Of a stretch of 64,000 bases of DNA, positions 46,441 to 59,972 are shown piece after piece. Under the pieces are notes generated by a model. That model worked only from the letters and a program-made list of their open reading frames with translations, was not told where the DNA came from and searched no databases. This DNA is from Girardinichthys multiradiatus. Its lineage: Eukaryota; Chordata; Actinopteri; Cyprinodontiformes; Goodeidae. The stretch lies in the NCBI RefSeq assembly GCF_021462225.1, contig NC_061808.1, positions 25,953,119 through 26,017,118 of the forward strand, written 5' to 3'. Made by a program: the position numbers and the translations under genes. Each line of letters begins with the position of its first letter. Position 1 is the stretch's first letter.

Positions 46441-48249
46441 TTGGCTTCTTGTGTTTTTGCCATTTCTAGTTTCTTTCAAATATCCCTTTAGATAACAGGA
46501 CAGGTGTAACGAGAAGAACATCCTACAGTGACAGTTTTTCTATGACTTCATGACTTCATTCGCACTACTAATAGGAAACGCCAAAAAATAATGTAATAGC
46601 TGGTCATTTGCTGGGAGAAGTACAGAAATATACACTGAATTATGCCTATATTGGTCATTCATTCTTTATTTTGTTTCAATAGAAGAAATGACATGTGCAC
46701 ATTTTGTTAATTGTTTTTGTTCCAAAAATAAATACAGCCCAATCTGCTTTGCTTTGTATTGTTTCCTTTATCATTATTCAGGTCATTTATGTTCACTGCT
46801 GCCTGCCTTTTCCAAGACAGGTCTCAGTTTTCCGTTCTGCATGCACTGTGACACGTCTAAGTAATTAAACAGTATGTACCCCTCCAACAAAATTAGCCAC
46901 CACCCTCATAGAACAGAGAATGAACGCAGCACTGGCACACATGTAGGAAATTTGCCTTGTTACGGTTTGCTTTCAAAGCTGTTTGTATCCATCTTGCAGT
47001 GCATTAAATGAACTAATGAGATGTGAAACTGGCTGTTAAAGTCCGTGATTGCGAAGTGTGGGCCTGATCTCATAACAGAGCAGCATGAAACATAAAACAG
47101 GCAGCTATTTTCTGGCCAAGTGCAAATCAAACATTGGTTAACAAGAAAGTGGGAGAGCCTTGTATTCGTCTCGCTGGAGTCTGGTCTAAGCGGCGCATAG
47201 CTGATGAGTTTCCTGCTTTAGTGCTTCCAACCAGTCAGCCAGCCGCTCCCTGGCAAACCAGCCTGTGTATGACTCATCACATGGAGCATGTGATCCTTTT
47301 TTTAATGCACGCTCACACTCACACAACTCCATTTATTGGCTAGGGGGGTTCCCTCCCCAACATTGCACGCCACTGCATAGAAACATCCCTGGAAGAAAAC
47401 AGTAAAAAAGGGAAACCCTGCATATCTGCTTGTGTGGGTGTGCGTGTTTCTTCTAGCATGTCTGCTAAAAATGTTTGTGTTCATTGCAGGCTGAGTGGAT
47501 GTGTGAAGGGGAGAGTGCTGCTTTTCCTATAGGCCACAGTTTGATGAGGGATGAGTCATCCAGATGGAGACCCCGAGGAACGGAGGCAGGTTGGTGATTC
47601 ACCTTGTTAAAAAAAGAAAAATCACACTCAGGGAATGGGATAAGTGGATGTGTGTGTGTGTGTGTGATCTTTGCATTAACAATTCTTCATGCTTGTACAT
47701 TCAGCAAACATACAAGTAAATCCGTGTACATAACAGCTTTTGCAAACACACTCTGTAATACAATCTGCATGTTTGGCTATCATACCAATTATGGGTCTAA
47801 AGTTTGATTTAAATGTTGGTGTGCTTTGAGCTGTTTTTGTTCATCTCTCCACACTGTGTGGAGAGTTGGTGTGTTCATGTATCAGAGAAATGCCACAGGG
47901 GATTGTTGCCTCTATTAATCCACCCACCCTCCACCTTTTATCAGCTTGCTGAAACAATACAAATGGTGAACTGCAACATGGCTGTGAGCATCTGCAGCTC
48001 ATATGCAAATGTGAAATAAATGATCTCATTATTTTCTTGTCAGATATATTTTGAGCCTTGAATACAAATGCAATGAGAGAAGTGAATTAAAGCTATTTAT
48101 GCTAAATTAATATTCTAGTGCCGCCAAATCTGCATAATCAAAACCTTTAGTGCCTGTGTGAAGGTTTCAAATAATTTTTTTTCCAGCTTTAAAGACTTGT
48201 AGCTTTTCTCCATAGATAAATAGTCGAAGTACCATTGAAAACATGCAAA
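46441..48249. other. Intergenic DNA, candidate conserved non-coding stretch
   Basis: No gene or transposon seen. 46960-47130 is less AT-rich and free of recognisable repeats, with TAATGAGA and ATTAAA homeobox-like cores; conservation cannot be judged here. A (TG)9 microsatellite lies at 47649-47666. Confidence 0.3.
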
Positions 48250-49565
48250 TTTTCTCACTTACAAAGCATGTAGAAGTCTGAAATTTTTATCATAGGTATT
48301 CAACTGTGAGTGATGAAATCTAAAATAAAAATCCAGAAAATCACATTGTGTGAATTTTAAGTAATTAAGTTGCATTGTATTGCATAGCATAAGTATTTAA
48401 TACATCAGAAAAACAAAACTTAATATTTGGTACAGAAACCTTTGTTTGCAATTACAGATGTCAGACATTTCCTGCAGTTCTTGATGAGGTTTGCATTCAT
48501 TGCACCAGAGATTTTGGACCACTCCTTCATACAGATCTTCTCTAGATCCTTCAGGTTTTGGGGCTGTTGCTGGGCAATATGGAGTTTCAGCTCCCTCTAA
48601 ACATATTTGATTGGGTTCAGGTCTGGAGACTGGCTAGGCCACTCCAGGACCTTGAGATGCTTCTTAGTTGCCCTGGCTGTGTGCTTCAGGTCATTGTCAT
48701 GCTGGAAGACCCAGCATGTTCTTAGGGTTGTACTCATCCGTCTTCCTCCAAACATAGAGAGTGGAGTTCAGACCACAAAACTCTATTTTTGTCACATCAG
48801 ACCACATAACCTTCTCCAACTCCTCCTCTGGATCATCCAGATGGTCACTGGCAAACGTCTCGACATGCGCTGTTTTGAGCAGGGGGACCTTGCGTGTGCT
48901 GCAGGATTTAATCCATGTAGTCTGTTACTAATGACCTTCTTTGAGACTGTGGTCCCAGCTCTCTTCAGGTCATTGACTAGGTACTGCAGTGTAGTTCTGG
49001 GCTGATCCCTCAACTTCTTCATGATCATTGATGCACCACGAGGTGAGATCTTGCATGGAGCCCCAGAACGAGGGAGATTGGCCGTCATCTTGAACTTCTT
49101 CCATTTCCTCATAATTGCGCCAACAGTTGTTGCCTTCTCACCAAGCTGCTTGGCTGTTTTCCTGTAGTCCATCCCAGCCTTGTGCAGGTCTACTGTTTTA
49201 TCCCTGATGTCCTTGGACAGCTCTCTGGTCTTGGCCATTGTGGAGAGGTTGGAGTTTGTTTGATTGAGTGTGTGGACAGGTGTCTTTCATACAGATAACA
49301 AATTCAAACAGGTGCAGTTAATATAGGTAATGAGTGGAGAACAGGAGGCTTCTTAAAGAAGAACTAACAGGCCTGTGAGAGCCAGGATTCTTACTGGTTG
49401 TTAGGTTATCAAATACTTATTTCATGTAACAAAATGCAAATTAATTACTTAAAATCACACAATGGGATTTTCTGGATTTTTATTTTATATTCCATCACTC
49501 ACAGTTGAAGAGTACCTATGATAAAAATTAAAGACATGCTTTGCAAGTGGAAAAACCTGCAAAGG
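48250..49565 (-). mobile_element. Tc1-like element with internal deletion
   Basis: Inverted ends share CTTACAAAGCATGTAGAAGT/TGCTTTGCAAG, TTTTATCATAGGTA, CAACTGTGAGTGATG and AAAATCCAGAAAATC (left about 48255-48415, right about 49420-49560). It contains one minus-strand transposase remnant. Exact ends and TA flanks could not be fixed. Confidence 0.8.
48420..49238 (-). pseudogene. Tc1-like transposase, core deleted, catalytic Glu replaced by Lys
   Basis: Starts ATG 49238 ([20 protein letters not shown]). The HTH part is open to about residue 108 ([20 protein letters not shown]). Frame breaks follow, then [19 protein letters not shown] is joined to [20 protein letters not shown], a jump that drops the middle of the core. 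The next block reads DLNPIKYV where DLNPIE is expected, so the third catalytic residue is Lys (AAA for GAA). It ends TAA 48422-48420 after ANKGFCTKY. Confidence 0.82.
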
Positions 49566-51599
49566 TTACACTGCAGAAGTGTAACAAATGCTTGTTTTCT
49601 CCATAGCTAAAGTCAGTGAAAAGGGAGAGTCTGTCTTTCTACGTTCTGAGGATTTATTTTCTACAAATAATAATAGAAAGTTAGAAGAGGAATTCTATTA
49701 TGATAAGGAAATTGCTAACATCAGAGAACATCACACCAGGAAATCGAAGCAATTCCTTTAAAATGTCATTTTAATGTGCAGTATTAAGCAAAAATCTGAG
49801 CCGAAATACCAATAGCTACAACTTTCTTTACGTAGAGATGTTTTTTCACCGACATTTAAGGTAACTTTAGGAATTTCTGAGGAGTTATGGACGGTCGGCA
49901 TTCATCAATACAATGTCATTCAGAGGAGGAGCTCACAGAAGCCAAAATGAGCAATCATTGTCACCAATGCTGCAGTGGTTAAAGCAGTCAGAGCCTATCT
50001 CCTTACATTAAGATGATTTATCAGCTGGGCGGGATGCTTGGCTGATGATGAGGCAGTTATCTACAATAGACAACAGCAAGATCATCAATCTTCTGCTCCA
50101 ACGATGATGATACAGGGGTCTATGTGTGTGTGTGAGAGTGAAAATAGATGTGTGTTTTTTTGTAGGAAAAGTAGGACTTGCTCAATCTCAATTGTCTGGT
50201 AAAAACGGAGCACTCTGTCTTCTTCCCTGCATCCCTAACTTTAGACATACTTTTACACACACGCATCTTTTAAAATTTTGACATCTTGCTTGTCCTTTTT
50301 TATCCTTGTATTCATATTTCTTACAGATTCCTCTTCTTTTTCATCCATTAAATCACAGTCTCACATTTTCTTTGTCTCCCCATTCTAATCTCCACTCTCC
50401 TCTTCCTCTCTCCACAGCTGATGAATGGAGTGGAACGTTCCCCCACAGGATAACTAAATGCAGTTGCTGTACTCTACGTCCTTCAGCAAGCTGTTAAGTA
50501 TAGAAACACACTTCGAGTGTTATGCTCGCTCTGCTGTTAACATTATGGCATGACTTTGGTTACACTTATCACTGCAGAGACTGAGTGTGTTTGCTCCATT
50601 GAGAAGTAGAACCTTGGGATGCAGCTTACATAAAAGAAGAATGATATCAGCATGTCACCAAATAGGACAAGACCATTAATTTCCAGCAAAATACACTGTC
50701 TCAGGAAACACACGCTCATTTTGGGACTGGCTGATTAATATGCATCGATGTGGAAACAATAGAAAATAAAACCATCTAAACTATAAATGCATTTAAATAA
50801 ACACTGTATTCATTATGAAAGACACTTATTATCAGTTACACACTGAGAAATCATGACAATACAGTAGATAATAATGCTATAATCATCGGTTCTATTTCAG
50901 TAATGTTCTTGTCCTATATTCCGGGAGGTAAATTTAGTTCTGTCTTAATCACAGCTAATCATGGCCATACATATACATGTTTTATTTTGTTTTACTGCAA
51001 AAAAATCCAAGATATCCAAGAAATGCATGGAAAGCTAGTTTAGCTCTTTACATGAAAGAAAGCACAATGCACAAATAGTGATGACACTCAGTACGAGGCA
51101 GAACTCAAGAGGACCAAAGATTTAAAGGGTCTTTCACCCTTATTGGCATCTCTGGTTAACATGTTGAAAAAGCCTTGAAATAAATTCATCTTTTATTTGA
51201 GTAACATTAACTCACAATATAAAAGATTTGTTTTTAATAAATGTAGACTTTACTCTTTTAAACGAATGAAGACTTTAAATAAGTAAATATGAAATGACAA
51301 AATGAACAATTTCACTTGGCTACTGGCCACAAGGCTGGAAGAGGACTCAACTTTATTGTGTCACCAATCACACTGCAGTAGATGTTAGGGGAAGCCTCGA
51401 CAGCTCACTTTTAGATAACTGCAGAAAAAGTGGCATCTTGAGGTCAACACGTCTCTATAATGAACCTTAAATGTTATCTACATACCCACCCAAACATTTT
51501 ATGACCTATCATCACAAATGTAAATGTGTGGAATTACATGAACTCAGCTTAGACCTGGAGCTGCCAGTACTTTGATAGTGTATGGAACCATGAAACCTT
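49566..51599. other. Intergenic DNA, nothing recognised
   Basis: No exon, repeat end or transposase seen. C/T-rich tract near 50330-50420. Confidence 0.3.
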
Positions 51600-51960
51600 T
51601 TGAAATGCGAGATTTTAAATAGAAATCTAGTGGACTCTGTCACTGGGTCTTTTAGCAAACAGATGGCCAAATCAGCACAAAAGTGGTTTACCAGACACAA
51701 AATAAACCTTACTCTGTGGCCAGGTCTGTCTGTAGACCTAAACTCTATAGAACTCCTGTCAGGTCAGCTAAAAAGAATTGAAGAGAGGATCCAGAACTCA
51801 TTAATCTAGAGAGATTGTGCAAAGTGGTCAAAGACCCTTTACTCTGTATGCTCCAAACTGGTGAAAGGTTACAGGATAAGTCTATATTGTCCTACAGCTG
51901 ACAAACATGTGATGTTCTCCAGCCTTACCCACAAACTCTACAACTGTAAGCCCTTCGTTT
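51600..51960 (+). mobile_element. Degraded Tc1-like fragment
   Basis: The + strand reads KSAQKWFTRHKINLTLWPGL then SVDLNSIELLSGQLKRIEER, matching the segment around the catalytic Glu (DLNPIE-type block) of Tc1 transposases, then QNSLI and a stop. The upstream core is missing. Confidence 0.65.
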
Positions 51961-52147
51961 TTCTGTAATTCTTCCTATAAACACTCACACAATACCTTAC
52001 TTGTTTATTTGTTTGTTTGTTTAATTAATTGTACAACCCAACAAGGCAACAATGTAGCCAAAGAACAGCAGGGTTTTGTAGAATGGTAGTTTCAGTTAGG
52101 GTTACAGTGGTAAAATGTGCATTTATTACATTTAACGTCAGAGTAAA

Positions 52148-53076
52148 AATAACAAAAATGTTGCAGTATTGACTATAGTAAACAAATGATGGATGTTGTC
52201 TCTTTGTACATTTTATACCATAAAAAAGAACTTTAATTGAGGTCTTTGGAGACAAAACAGTTGTACCTGAACATTTTCATCATCCACTGCAAATTAAAAT
52301 TTTTGGTGAAATTCAAAATTGTTAAGGTGTTTATATTAAGCAAATTACACAAAATCAAACAATATTACAAAGCTTTATCAAATTTCAAAACTTAGTTCTA
52401 CGTTTAGTGACTGCTGCAGTCTCTAAATTGTTTAAACCCTACAGCAGAACTTCCTTACAAAAGCAGACATCTGTAAATCTGGTGTGGTCTCGGGAACACC
52501 CGATCCAACCAATCAAGGACTTCATTAGTTGCATCACATGTGCTTGAAGATATAACACCTCAAATACTTTGACTGTTGAGTATGGGTCTAAAGTTTAATA
52601 TATTAATATAATGACTGTTTGACCATGATATTTCATTGTATGGTACAAATGTGGCTAATTAAAGGGTCATTGTACTGCATAAACAAAGAAAAGGATACAC
52701 AAAGATAGCAAAGGTGAATGTTCTTTTAGATACAGCTGGAAACATAGTTTACACATTTAAAGTTAATAGAACAGTGACTACACCACCTGGAGGTGACAAA
52801 AAGAGGAAGGGCTACAAGTCTGAACCCCAAGAAAACACAACTACTGACCTAGAAAACTTGAATAAATTTAGGCCGAACTATTTATGTTTTCTGTAATTAA
52901 CTGGGTATTAATTAGCAAGCTCCATTTCAGAGTTCTGTGGCATGATGCACATGTTAGCTATGTAGGAAAACAACTGTTTTATTTTATTTTATTTTACTGG
53001 AAATTTTAGATCACAAGTACTTCACTTCATAATTAGAAGTGTTGATAAACTTCTGCATTGGAAGATACAGTAGTTT
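52148..53076 (+). repeat. Segment A, first copy (929 bp, duplicated at 59973)
   Basis: Aligns without gaps to 59973-60901 (offset 7825). By eye there are two mismatches (near 52289 and 52753). It contains an open frame of 60 codons (52714-52896) with no known domain. No terminal inverted repeats or target duplication. This copy is taken as the donor because it lacks flanking direct repeats. Confidence 0.93.
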
Positions 53077-54353
53077 ACTGTTTAACTGGTTCTGTACAAA
53101 AAAAGTTGCATTTGAAGTTAAAGAAAGGTCAGAAAGTAATTTTCTACAATAGTCTCTCCTTGCTTACAAATACAGGTATTCAGTTAGTTTGAGTGCATAC
53201 CATCTAACAGAGACAACACACTGACATGGTGTATCCTTTGATCTTGAACAAGTGAGCCCTCATCCTTTGTTTTGCCACTGACTGCATTGGCATGGAAACG
53301 TCATCTGAGTTTGGAATCCCAGGCCTGATCAGCAACTGGGTCACATGGAGAGCAAAAGAGGCAAAGCACCCGGAGAAACACAACGTTGTGCAGCAAACCT
53401 CTTTAGCTGCATTTGCGGTGTTACAAAGTAAAGAAACCCCTGACTTATTTCACCACCAGGATAAAAAGAATGAACTCCGCTTCTTTCGCACAACATCTAT
53501 GATGCAACACACTGTACACTTAAAGTATAATCTATCAGCTATAAAGCTTTTTTTGCTCTTGGTCTCTATGTTGGAACATTTATCTCGCTTTCCTTTTGAT
53601 ACTCAAGGTAGATAGTGGTATGGAAGTGTAAATGTAAAGGAGGCCGGAGGAGCAAGAAGGCAAGACAAGGTCAAAGATGACCCAGTGATTATCCGTTGCT
53701 TGAGGATACCTCAGCACAGAGATCCAGCCCAAGGTGTACACAGCTCCACTAGCATTTATGATCCTCAAACCAGTGAAAGATTTAGTGTTACAAGAGTTTT
53801 GTGAGTCTTGGCCCACTGCCACAACTCAGCGACCTTGTAAAAGTATCTGCAGGACAGCATGATAAATTATAGATGTTGTTCACAACAGCAACAACAACAA
53901 AAAAAATCAGGGAAGGCAAAAAAACAAGTTTCCAGCAGGAAACTTCTCTGTTTCTGCCTTACACCTTTTTGCATTTAGCAGTAAATGATGGCATAAATGA
54001 TGTAAAGAGATATAATCAATGTACAGACAAACACTCGCTCATACTAGGGTGTCTGGGCTGCGCGGCTCTTCTGCTCGGTTAATGACTGGCATTCAGTTAC
54101 ATCATTCTTCAGAGAACGGAAGCTCGGATTACAGGAAAGGCAAACACAGGCCTCTGGGGTCTGAACAAGATGTGTGTGTCTGTATGCAGTGTGCAATTGC
54201 TTGTCCTGCACCCTCCTCTTATATGAAAAATCAGGATGTTTGACACGTTTCTCTAGATGCATGCAATATCATTGGGCTTCAGATTTCATCATTTAGTTTG
54301 ACACACTTCTAGAACTGTTTGCAAAGTTTAGAATCAGGTGTCTATGCTGTATA
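53077..54353. other. Intergenic DNA, nothing recognised
   Basis: Includes a 107-codon open frame (53292-53615) without recognisable domain. No splice or repeat context. Confidence 0.3.
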
Positions 54354-55435
54354 GTGCCTTGGAAAAGTATTTGTACCCCTAAAACTTTACATCAAAGCCA
54401 CAGACTTCAGAGTATTGTATTTGGAACTTTTGTGATAGACCTACAAAACGTAGCACATAACAGTTAGGTGAAAGAAAAAGGATAAATTGGTAAAACCATT
54501 TTTAGAAGTAAAAAATCTGAACAGTGAGGTATTTCTGACACCCCTAAACCGAACCCAATGCAAATTCAGAAGTTGGCTGATTTGCACATAAAACCCACCT
54601 GCGTGTAATTTAATCTCAGCATAAACACAACTATTCTATGAAGGTCTCATGTACCTGAACCCACCGTCTCCTCAATGAAACACGGTGGAAGTTTTTTTAT
54701 GTAAATTTAAATTGACATTAACGTAAACTTAGTTGCTGCCAGCATCATGTTTTGGAGATACTTTTCTTCAGCACAAACAGAGAAGCTAGTCAAAGTTGGT
54801 GGGATGATGGGTGGAACTAAATGTAGGACAATTCTGGATGCAAACCTGTTAGAAGCTGCAAAAGACATGAGCCTGGGGCAGAGGTTCAGCTTTCCGCAGA
54901 ACATACAGCCAAAGCTTCAGTGAAATTATTTAGAGTAAAGATTACTCAGGTCTTAGAATGGGCCAGTCAAAGTCCACCCTAAATCCAATTGAAAATCTGC
55001 GACAAGACTGGGGTGGTGTACATTTTATATTTGTTTAGTTGTCATTTACTAACTTGTCTTGTCTCTTAGACTATGTCAGTATCATTGTGATTTTATGTTA
55101 TGTTCATTTTATTATTTTTTTATTTTTGTGGCAAAAAATGTATAAAACTTGTTGTATTTGTGTAAAAGACTTGGAAAGTATTGTTATTAGACCACTTGCA
55201 GTGAAAGGTGGTTCTACCCAGAGAGGCTGAATACCCATTTTCCAGATTTATATTAGTAAAGATTATTAAAACCTTGTCCTTTTTCAGTTTCATAGTTATG
55301 CACTACGTTGTGTAGGTCTAACACATACATTCTCAATAAAATACACAAAACGTTCTGTTTACTATGTAAAACTTCAAGGGCGGTAACACCTTTTTTCATG
55401 TATTTCTAGGCTGAATACATTTTGCAAAGTACTAC
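54354..55435 (+). mobile_element. Degraded Tc1-like remnant
   Basis: Left end GTGCCTTGGAAAAGTATTTG; right region AATAAAATACACAAAACG to TTTGCAAAGTACTAC. The interior + strand shows [40 protein letters not shown] and a broken SQSP/LNPIEN-type block near 54965-55000. Multiple indels. Confidence 0.78.
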
Positions 55436-56319
55436 TTGATAAATGTACATTTTGGATGTATGATCAATCAAAGGACACGTTGTTATTATTGACTCTAAAA
55501 TGGTAGCTCACTAAAATAAGAGCTAAAGTAATTGACAGATGTTGAGTTTAGGGGTACTTGTTCACAGTTTCAAACTCCACCTAGCACCTAATTTATTTTC
55601 TTTGCCAACAAGCGAGTGAGTTAAACCAGAGCTCTGTAATTAACAAGAAAAAACAGGCTTGCAGATGTCCCAAAGTCAATTGAACATCAATAACTCCAGC
55701 TGAGGCCAGTGACTTTGTCTGCCTCAGTCTCATCAGTCAACCACATCCTTCTTCTCTCCCTCTCTGGCTTGTCTGTGTCCTGTTGTGCTTTCTGTCTCTA
55801 ATTAAAACTCTGGTCCCTCTCTCCTCCTTCTGTCCTCGTCAGACGTTGGGGCTGATATGAATTTCACAGTCTGTTTGAAGCTGCCTCTCAACCATGTGGG
55901 TGAACAGGTGCCTTTCTGCATGCAGCTGCTAATCCTGTCGTTTCTTTTTCAGCATCTTAGCAGTGTGCTCTGCTCACCCTGCTACTTTCATCACAGTGAT
56001 TTGAACAAAGCCATGGGATTGTAGGCGGTAAAGTGCCATGGCATGTGCATTGCTACCAAATCAGGATTCAGATATTATTAGCAGTAATTCATTGTTACAC
56101 TTGAAAATTTTCATGTTTTTTAATTGTTTTAAGGCATTTTTTCTGTTATCAGAGGGCTAAATAACTATAATCTTAAAATTGTTGATAGCCTATGCTTCAA
56201 ACTTCTAGAATATTAAAATAACCTATACATTTAAGTATGAAAAACACTGCTCAGTGCATTAGTTTACATTCACAATCCTATATACAAGTTCTTCAGTTAA
56301 ATTGTCCAAATTCTGTTAA
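55436..56319. other. Intergenic DNA, candidate conserved non-coding stretch at 55600-56000
   Basis: No gene or repeat recognised. 55600-56000 is balanced in composition and free of transposon signatures, with a C/T-rich tract at 55745-55840. Conservation is untested. Confidence 0.3.
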
Positions 56320-56575
56320 AAATTAGTTGATGGGAAGATGGATGGAGCTAAATTCAAGACAATACTGGGGGAAAACTGTTAAAGCCTACAAAAGACCTAA
56401 ATAATTGTAAAATTGATAACAAATGACATGGTACACAAAACAAACTGAAATGCATGTGTCATTTTCCATCAAGTTATTATTATGCACAATTTTACTTTTG
56501 CTCAAGGACAAAAAATCGCAACAAAATACATTCAGGTTTGCAGTTGTAATGTGACACAAATTCTATAGCTTTGAA
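56320..56575 (+). mobile_element. Small Tc1-like scrap
   Basis: GTTGATGGGAAGATGGATGG then GCTAAATTCAAGACAATACT (GKMDGAKFKTIL-type block) and, after a gap, terminal-like AAATACATTCAGGTTTGCAG then TTGTAATGTGACAC. Everything between is lost. Confidence 0.7.
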
Positions 56576-58304
56576 AGGAACTTTAGTTCATGCATTCATT
56601 TGCACTTTTAGAGAGATATTTTACAGGGATCATTTTTCTGCACTTCCTCAAAGTTAGGTTGGCCATGGGAGAATTTCTTTGCCATCTCTTAATAATGATG
56701 TTGTTTATCTTTGAATCTGTCTCCTGACACTGATGATGATCTAAATGAAGTTTTTGTGCAAATATACCAAATTCCTTTGGACAGGTAGTCTGCAAAACTA
56801 GATCAAACAAGAACTATATATTCCTTTAATTAATGCAAACATGGGGCTGGATATGTAATATGTAGATTTTTGCTATTTAATTTTCCAGTAACCATTTACA
56901 ATATTTACAGTCTTTCTTGCTGATTTGCACTGTAGGAAGTCTACTCAACCACACAGTGGCCTCATACATGTCTGGATTTCCATTTGCATTTGCACTTAAT
57001 TTAGCAAAAACTAGGCCGTCATCCTACATGTCTTCAGAGGCTTGAGTAAAAGGAAACATCCACACATTGTACATTTTCCTCTCAGCTTGTTTCCAAAGAA
57101 CATTACAATCTGTGCAAAATTTGGATTTGAGCAGCTAGTTCTCCTTTTATTATTTTGAAAAAACATAGATTTTTTGCCTTTAGGCTTCAGTAAGCTGTGA
57201 TTCTCTGTGCTGTGATGAAACTGTTAACTGTACCTTTAAAATACCTTTATGCTTTAAGAGACAAACTTGTTGAAGTCTGAAGGGTAATTAACAAAATGGC
57301 AGGAGAAAATCAACCCTCATCAGTGATGAAATTTTCATTTTAGCTTTGCATGCAAAACACAGCCTCTTCCTCTCTTGTTTTTACTATCTTGCTGGATTCT
57401 ATAATGCGATTCAGCAAGATGACAATAATGTGGCCTGCAAGTGCCATGTTCTGACCATATGCAAAACAGTCACTCTATTCAAAGGAAGACAAGGCTGTTA
57501 AGATGTCAGTGATAAGGAAGAGCGTCTTAAATCACCCTAATTTTAATATTACTTTTTCATGGCTTTCACACACAGAGGCTGTTATCTGTAAAATGCTAAC
57601 TGCCCAGATCTTGTCCTTGACCTGCTGAAAACTGATTGGTTGACTTATTGTTTTTTTACAACTATCATAGTATGTGATGTGGTCTACTTATACCTAAACT
57701 TAGAAAGCATTGAAATGTCATATCCACAGGGCTGTTTGCAGGTTGGTGCGTGTGTGTGACCAGCAGTTGATTCCTCACAGCTGGAACTCGTCAAGCCAAA
57801 TCAGGAGGACCATATAAAGGAGCGGATTCCCTACGGTAAATGCCAAATTGTTTTGCTCCATGAATGGCAATCAGGCGTATTACTTCTTAGTTCCTGTGTT
57901 TTTTTATGTTCCATGCTTACGTCTTGTCTGTTGTCTCCTCTTCAAAAAAACAATTTCCCAGTTCATGCTTTGTTCCTGGATTCTGGTGTTCTGCCTCTTT
58001 GTTCAGTTCATTGAAGAACTGAAGTCAAAACGGTGAATATCCTCACCCCCTCCCCTGGTTCATGCTATCAGGACCCCTCTACAACCATCACATTACTCAA
58101 CTACTTGTCCACTCTCAGCACTCCATCGCCTCTCCCGTCTCCACCTAAAAGAAAGAACAAGGAAACCATTACCACCAAGCATCACTCACCACTACCTGCC
58201 AATCTCAGCCTCTGTGGGTATTCTCACTTTCCTCCTTTGGAACTCTATATTTCCAGTAGTAAGCTAATCATCACCCATCATTTCCATCACATCTAAACCA
58301 TATT

Positions 58305-58344
<40 letters not shown>

Positions 58345-59754
58345 TATCTTGCCTCTCGTCATCCATTTCTTCACTTTCCGTTGGTGTCTGTAATTGTTGC
58401 CCGCATGAGGGTCTCAAACAAAACCAACATGAAGACACAAAAATCCTTTATTTGTGTTTAGCCAACGGCAAATTTTAATTAATCTCAAATTGTATTTTAA
58501 ATAATCTCTGGTCACTGTTAATTTCAAATGATCCCGTTTAAGGTGTAACCAGTCTAAGAGTTTGATCTAGAGATGGTAAATTCAGTCCAGACATTTTCCT
58601 TTAATTTAGCTTTGACTCAGACACCATCAGGGAGCTGTGGTATATAGCTAATTTGTTTTTACACTTACTGGAAAGAGAATTGAGAGCAAATACTAACATA
58701 TCACCAGAGGTGTATAAAGTGCTCAAAAAAAAAAAAAACATGTAAAAGTGAAAATACCTTAACAGAATATTACTTTAGTAAAAGTGAAAGTCACTGATAA
58801 GAAAAGTATTCAAGTAAAAGAGAGAAATTGGGGTGGGAAAGTAAAGTACGAAGTATTTTTGTACATAAAAAGAAGCAAGACAAACTATTTACTTTACTTA
58901 ATTTGGGTAAAAACAATGGAGGTAGAATTTGTGGAAAACCCGATTCAGCCCTAAGAAAACATAGTATTCAAATAGTACTGTCCATAAGAACTCAGAATAG
59001 CACAAAAGCCATCATGTAGAATGACGTGCATCCATAACTGTGCTGTCTGCCTGAGAAAGCTAAAAGTGCCTCCTGTAAGAATACAACAAAATGTGCCCAC
59101 TCTGTCTTAGAGAAAAAAACAACCAAAGTGCATTGTGTCAAAATAACTTACAAACAAAACAAAAGAAATTTCACAACACTTTAGCACCAATAATGCTGAA
59201 TGGTTTAGTGGCTTCTTTATCGTTTATCAGCCAAATATTGTTGCGAGGTACGGCCATGGATGATTGTCTCTGTGATCCACAGCCAAAACAGATGTGCTTG
59301 ATGGTTCGCAAACTTCTTCCATGTCTTCCTCCACTAGTCATTGCCTTAACATACCCACCAATCCACCTGTAATCATCACGACAGCGCAGTTCTTCTTCTC
59401 TTGTTCACATGCCGATTCCACTTAAACAAATCCTTTCATGATAAATTCTGATCATATTTAACTGTCTCACTGTCTCAGATTTTTAAGTAAAAAAGTAAAA
59501 GTACATTTTTATGTTTCTAATGTAATGAAATAAAAGTAAAAGTCTTGATTTAAAAAATAAAACTTAGTAAAGTACATATCCTCAAAAAAATGACTTAAGT
59601 ACTGTAGAAGTACAAAGTAAATGTACTTAGGTATACACTTCTGCATGTCACTGACATGGTTCAGAGGACATTCAAAGAGTAAATTATGAACCAAGGCATC
59701 CTGAATAAAAAATTATTAATCAGCCCATACAGGTTGACCCAAATATAAAGAAAA
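56576..59754. other. Intergenic DNA with a TA microsatellite
   Basis: No gene seen. (TA)n at 58307-58341. 57740-58300 resembles the C/T-rich interspersed repeats elsewhere in the window (TTCCATGCTTACGTCTTGTC; TCCTCTTCAAAAAAACAAT) but is not clearly bounded. A/T-rich with AAGTA-type short repeats at 58730-58880 and 59480-59630. Confidence 0.35.
58307..58341. repeat. (TA)n microsatellite
   Basis: 35 bp of uninterrupted alternating T and A. Confidence 0.95.
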
Positions 59755-59966
59755 TCTTTAAATCGTGCAGAGGGATACTAAGGTATAGGTGAAATACATG
59801 ACAACAATCTCATTAAAAAGACATTTTTCTGCCTCTCTTTGTATCATTGCTTCACTTTCTTGCTCCCTCTTTCTCACTCAAATATGCAAAGGAGGCATTT
59901 TCAAAAAGATGCAAAGAGATCAAAAGTTGGAATTCAATAAATTTCACAGTCACAACAAATTCACTA
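59755..59966 (+). repeat. Segment B, left copy (212 bp)
   Basis: Direct repeat of 60901-61112 (offset 1146), with one mismatch seen (TTTTCAAAAAG against TTTCCAAAAAG). It flanks the second copy of segment A on the left; six extra bases (TATAAC) lie between. Confidence 0.92.
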
Positions 59967-59972
59967 TATAAC

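Noticed and set aside
47604..47807. 67-codon ORF over the TG repeat
   Set aside because: The valine-cysteine run is the translated microsatellite.
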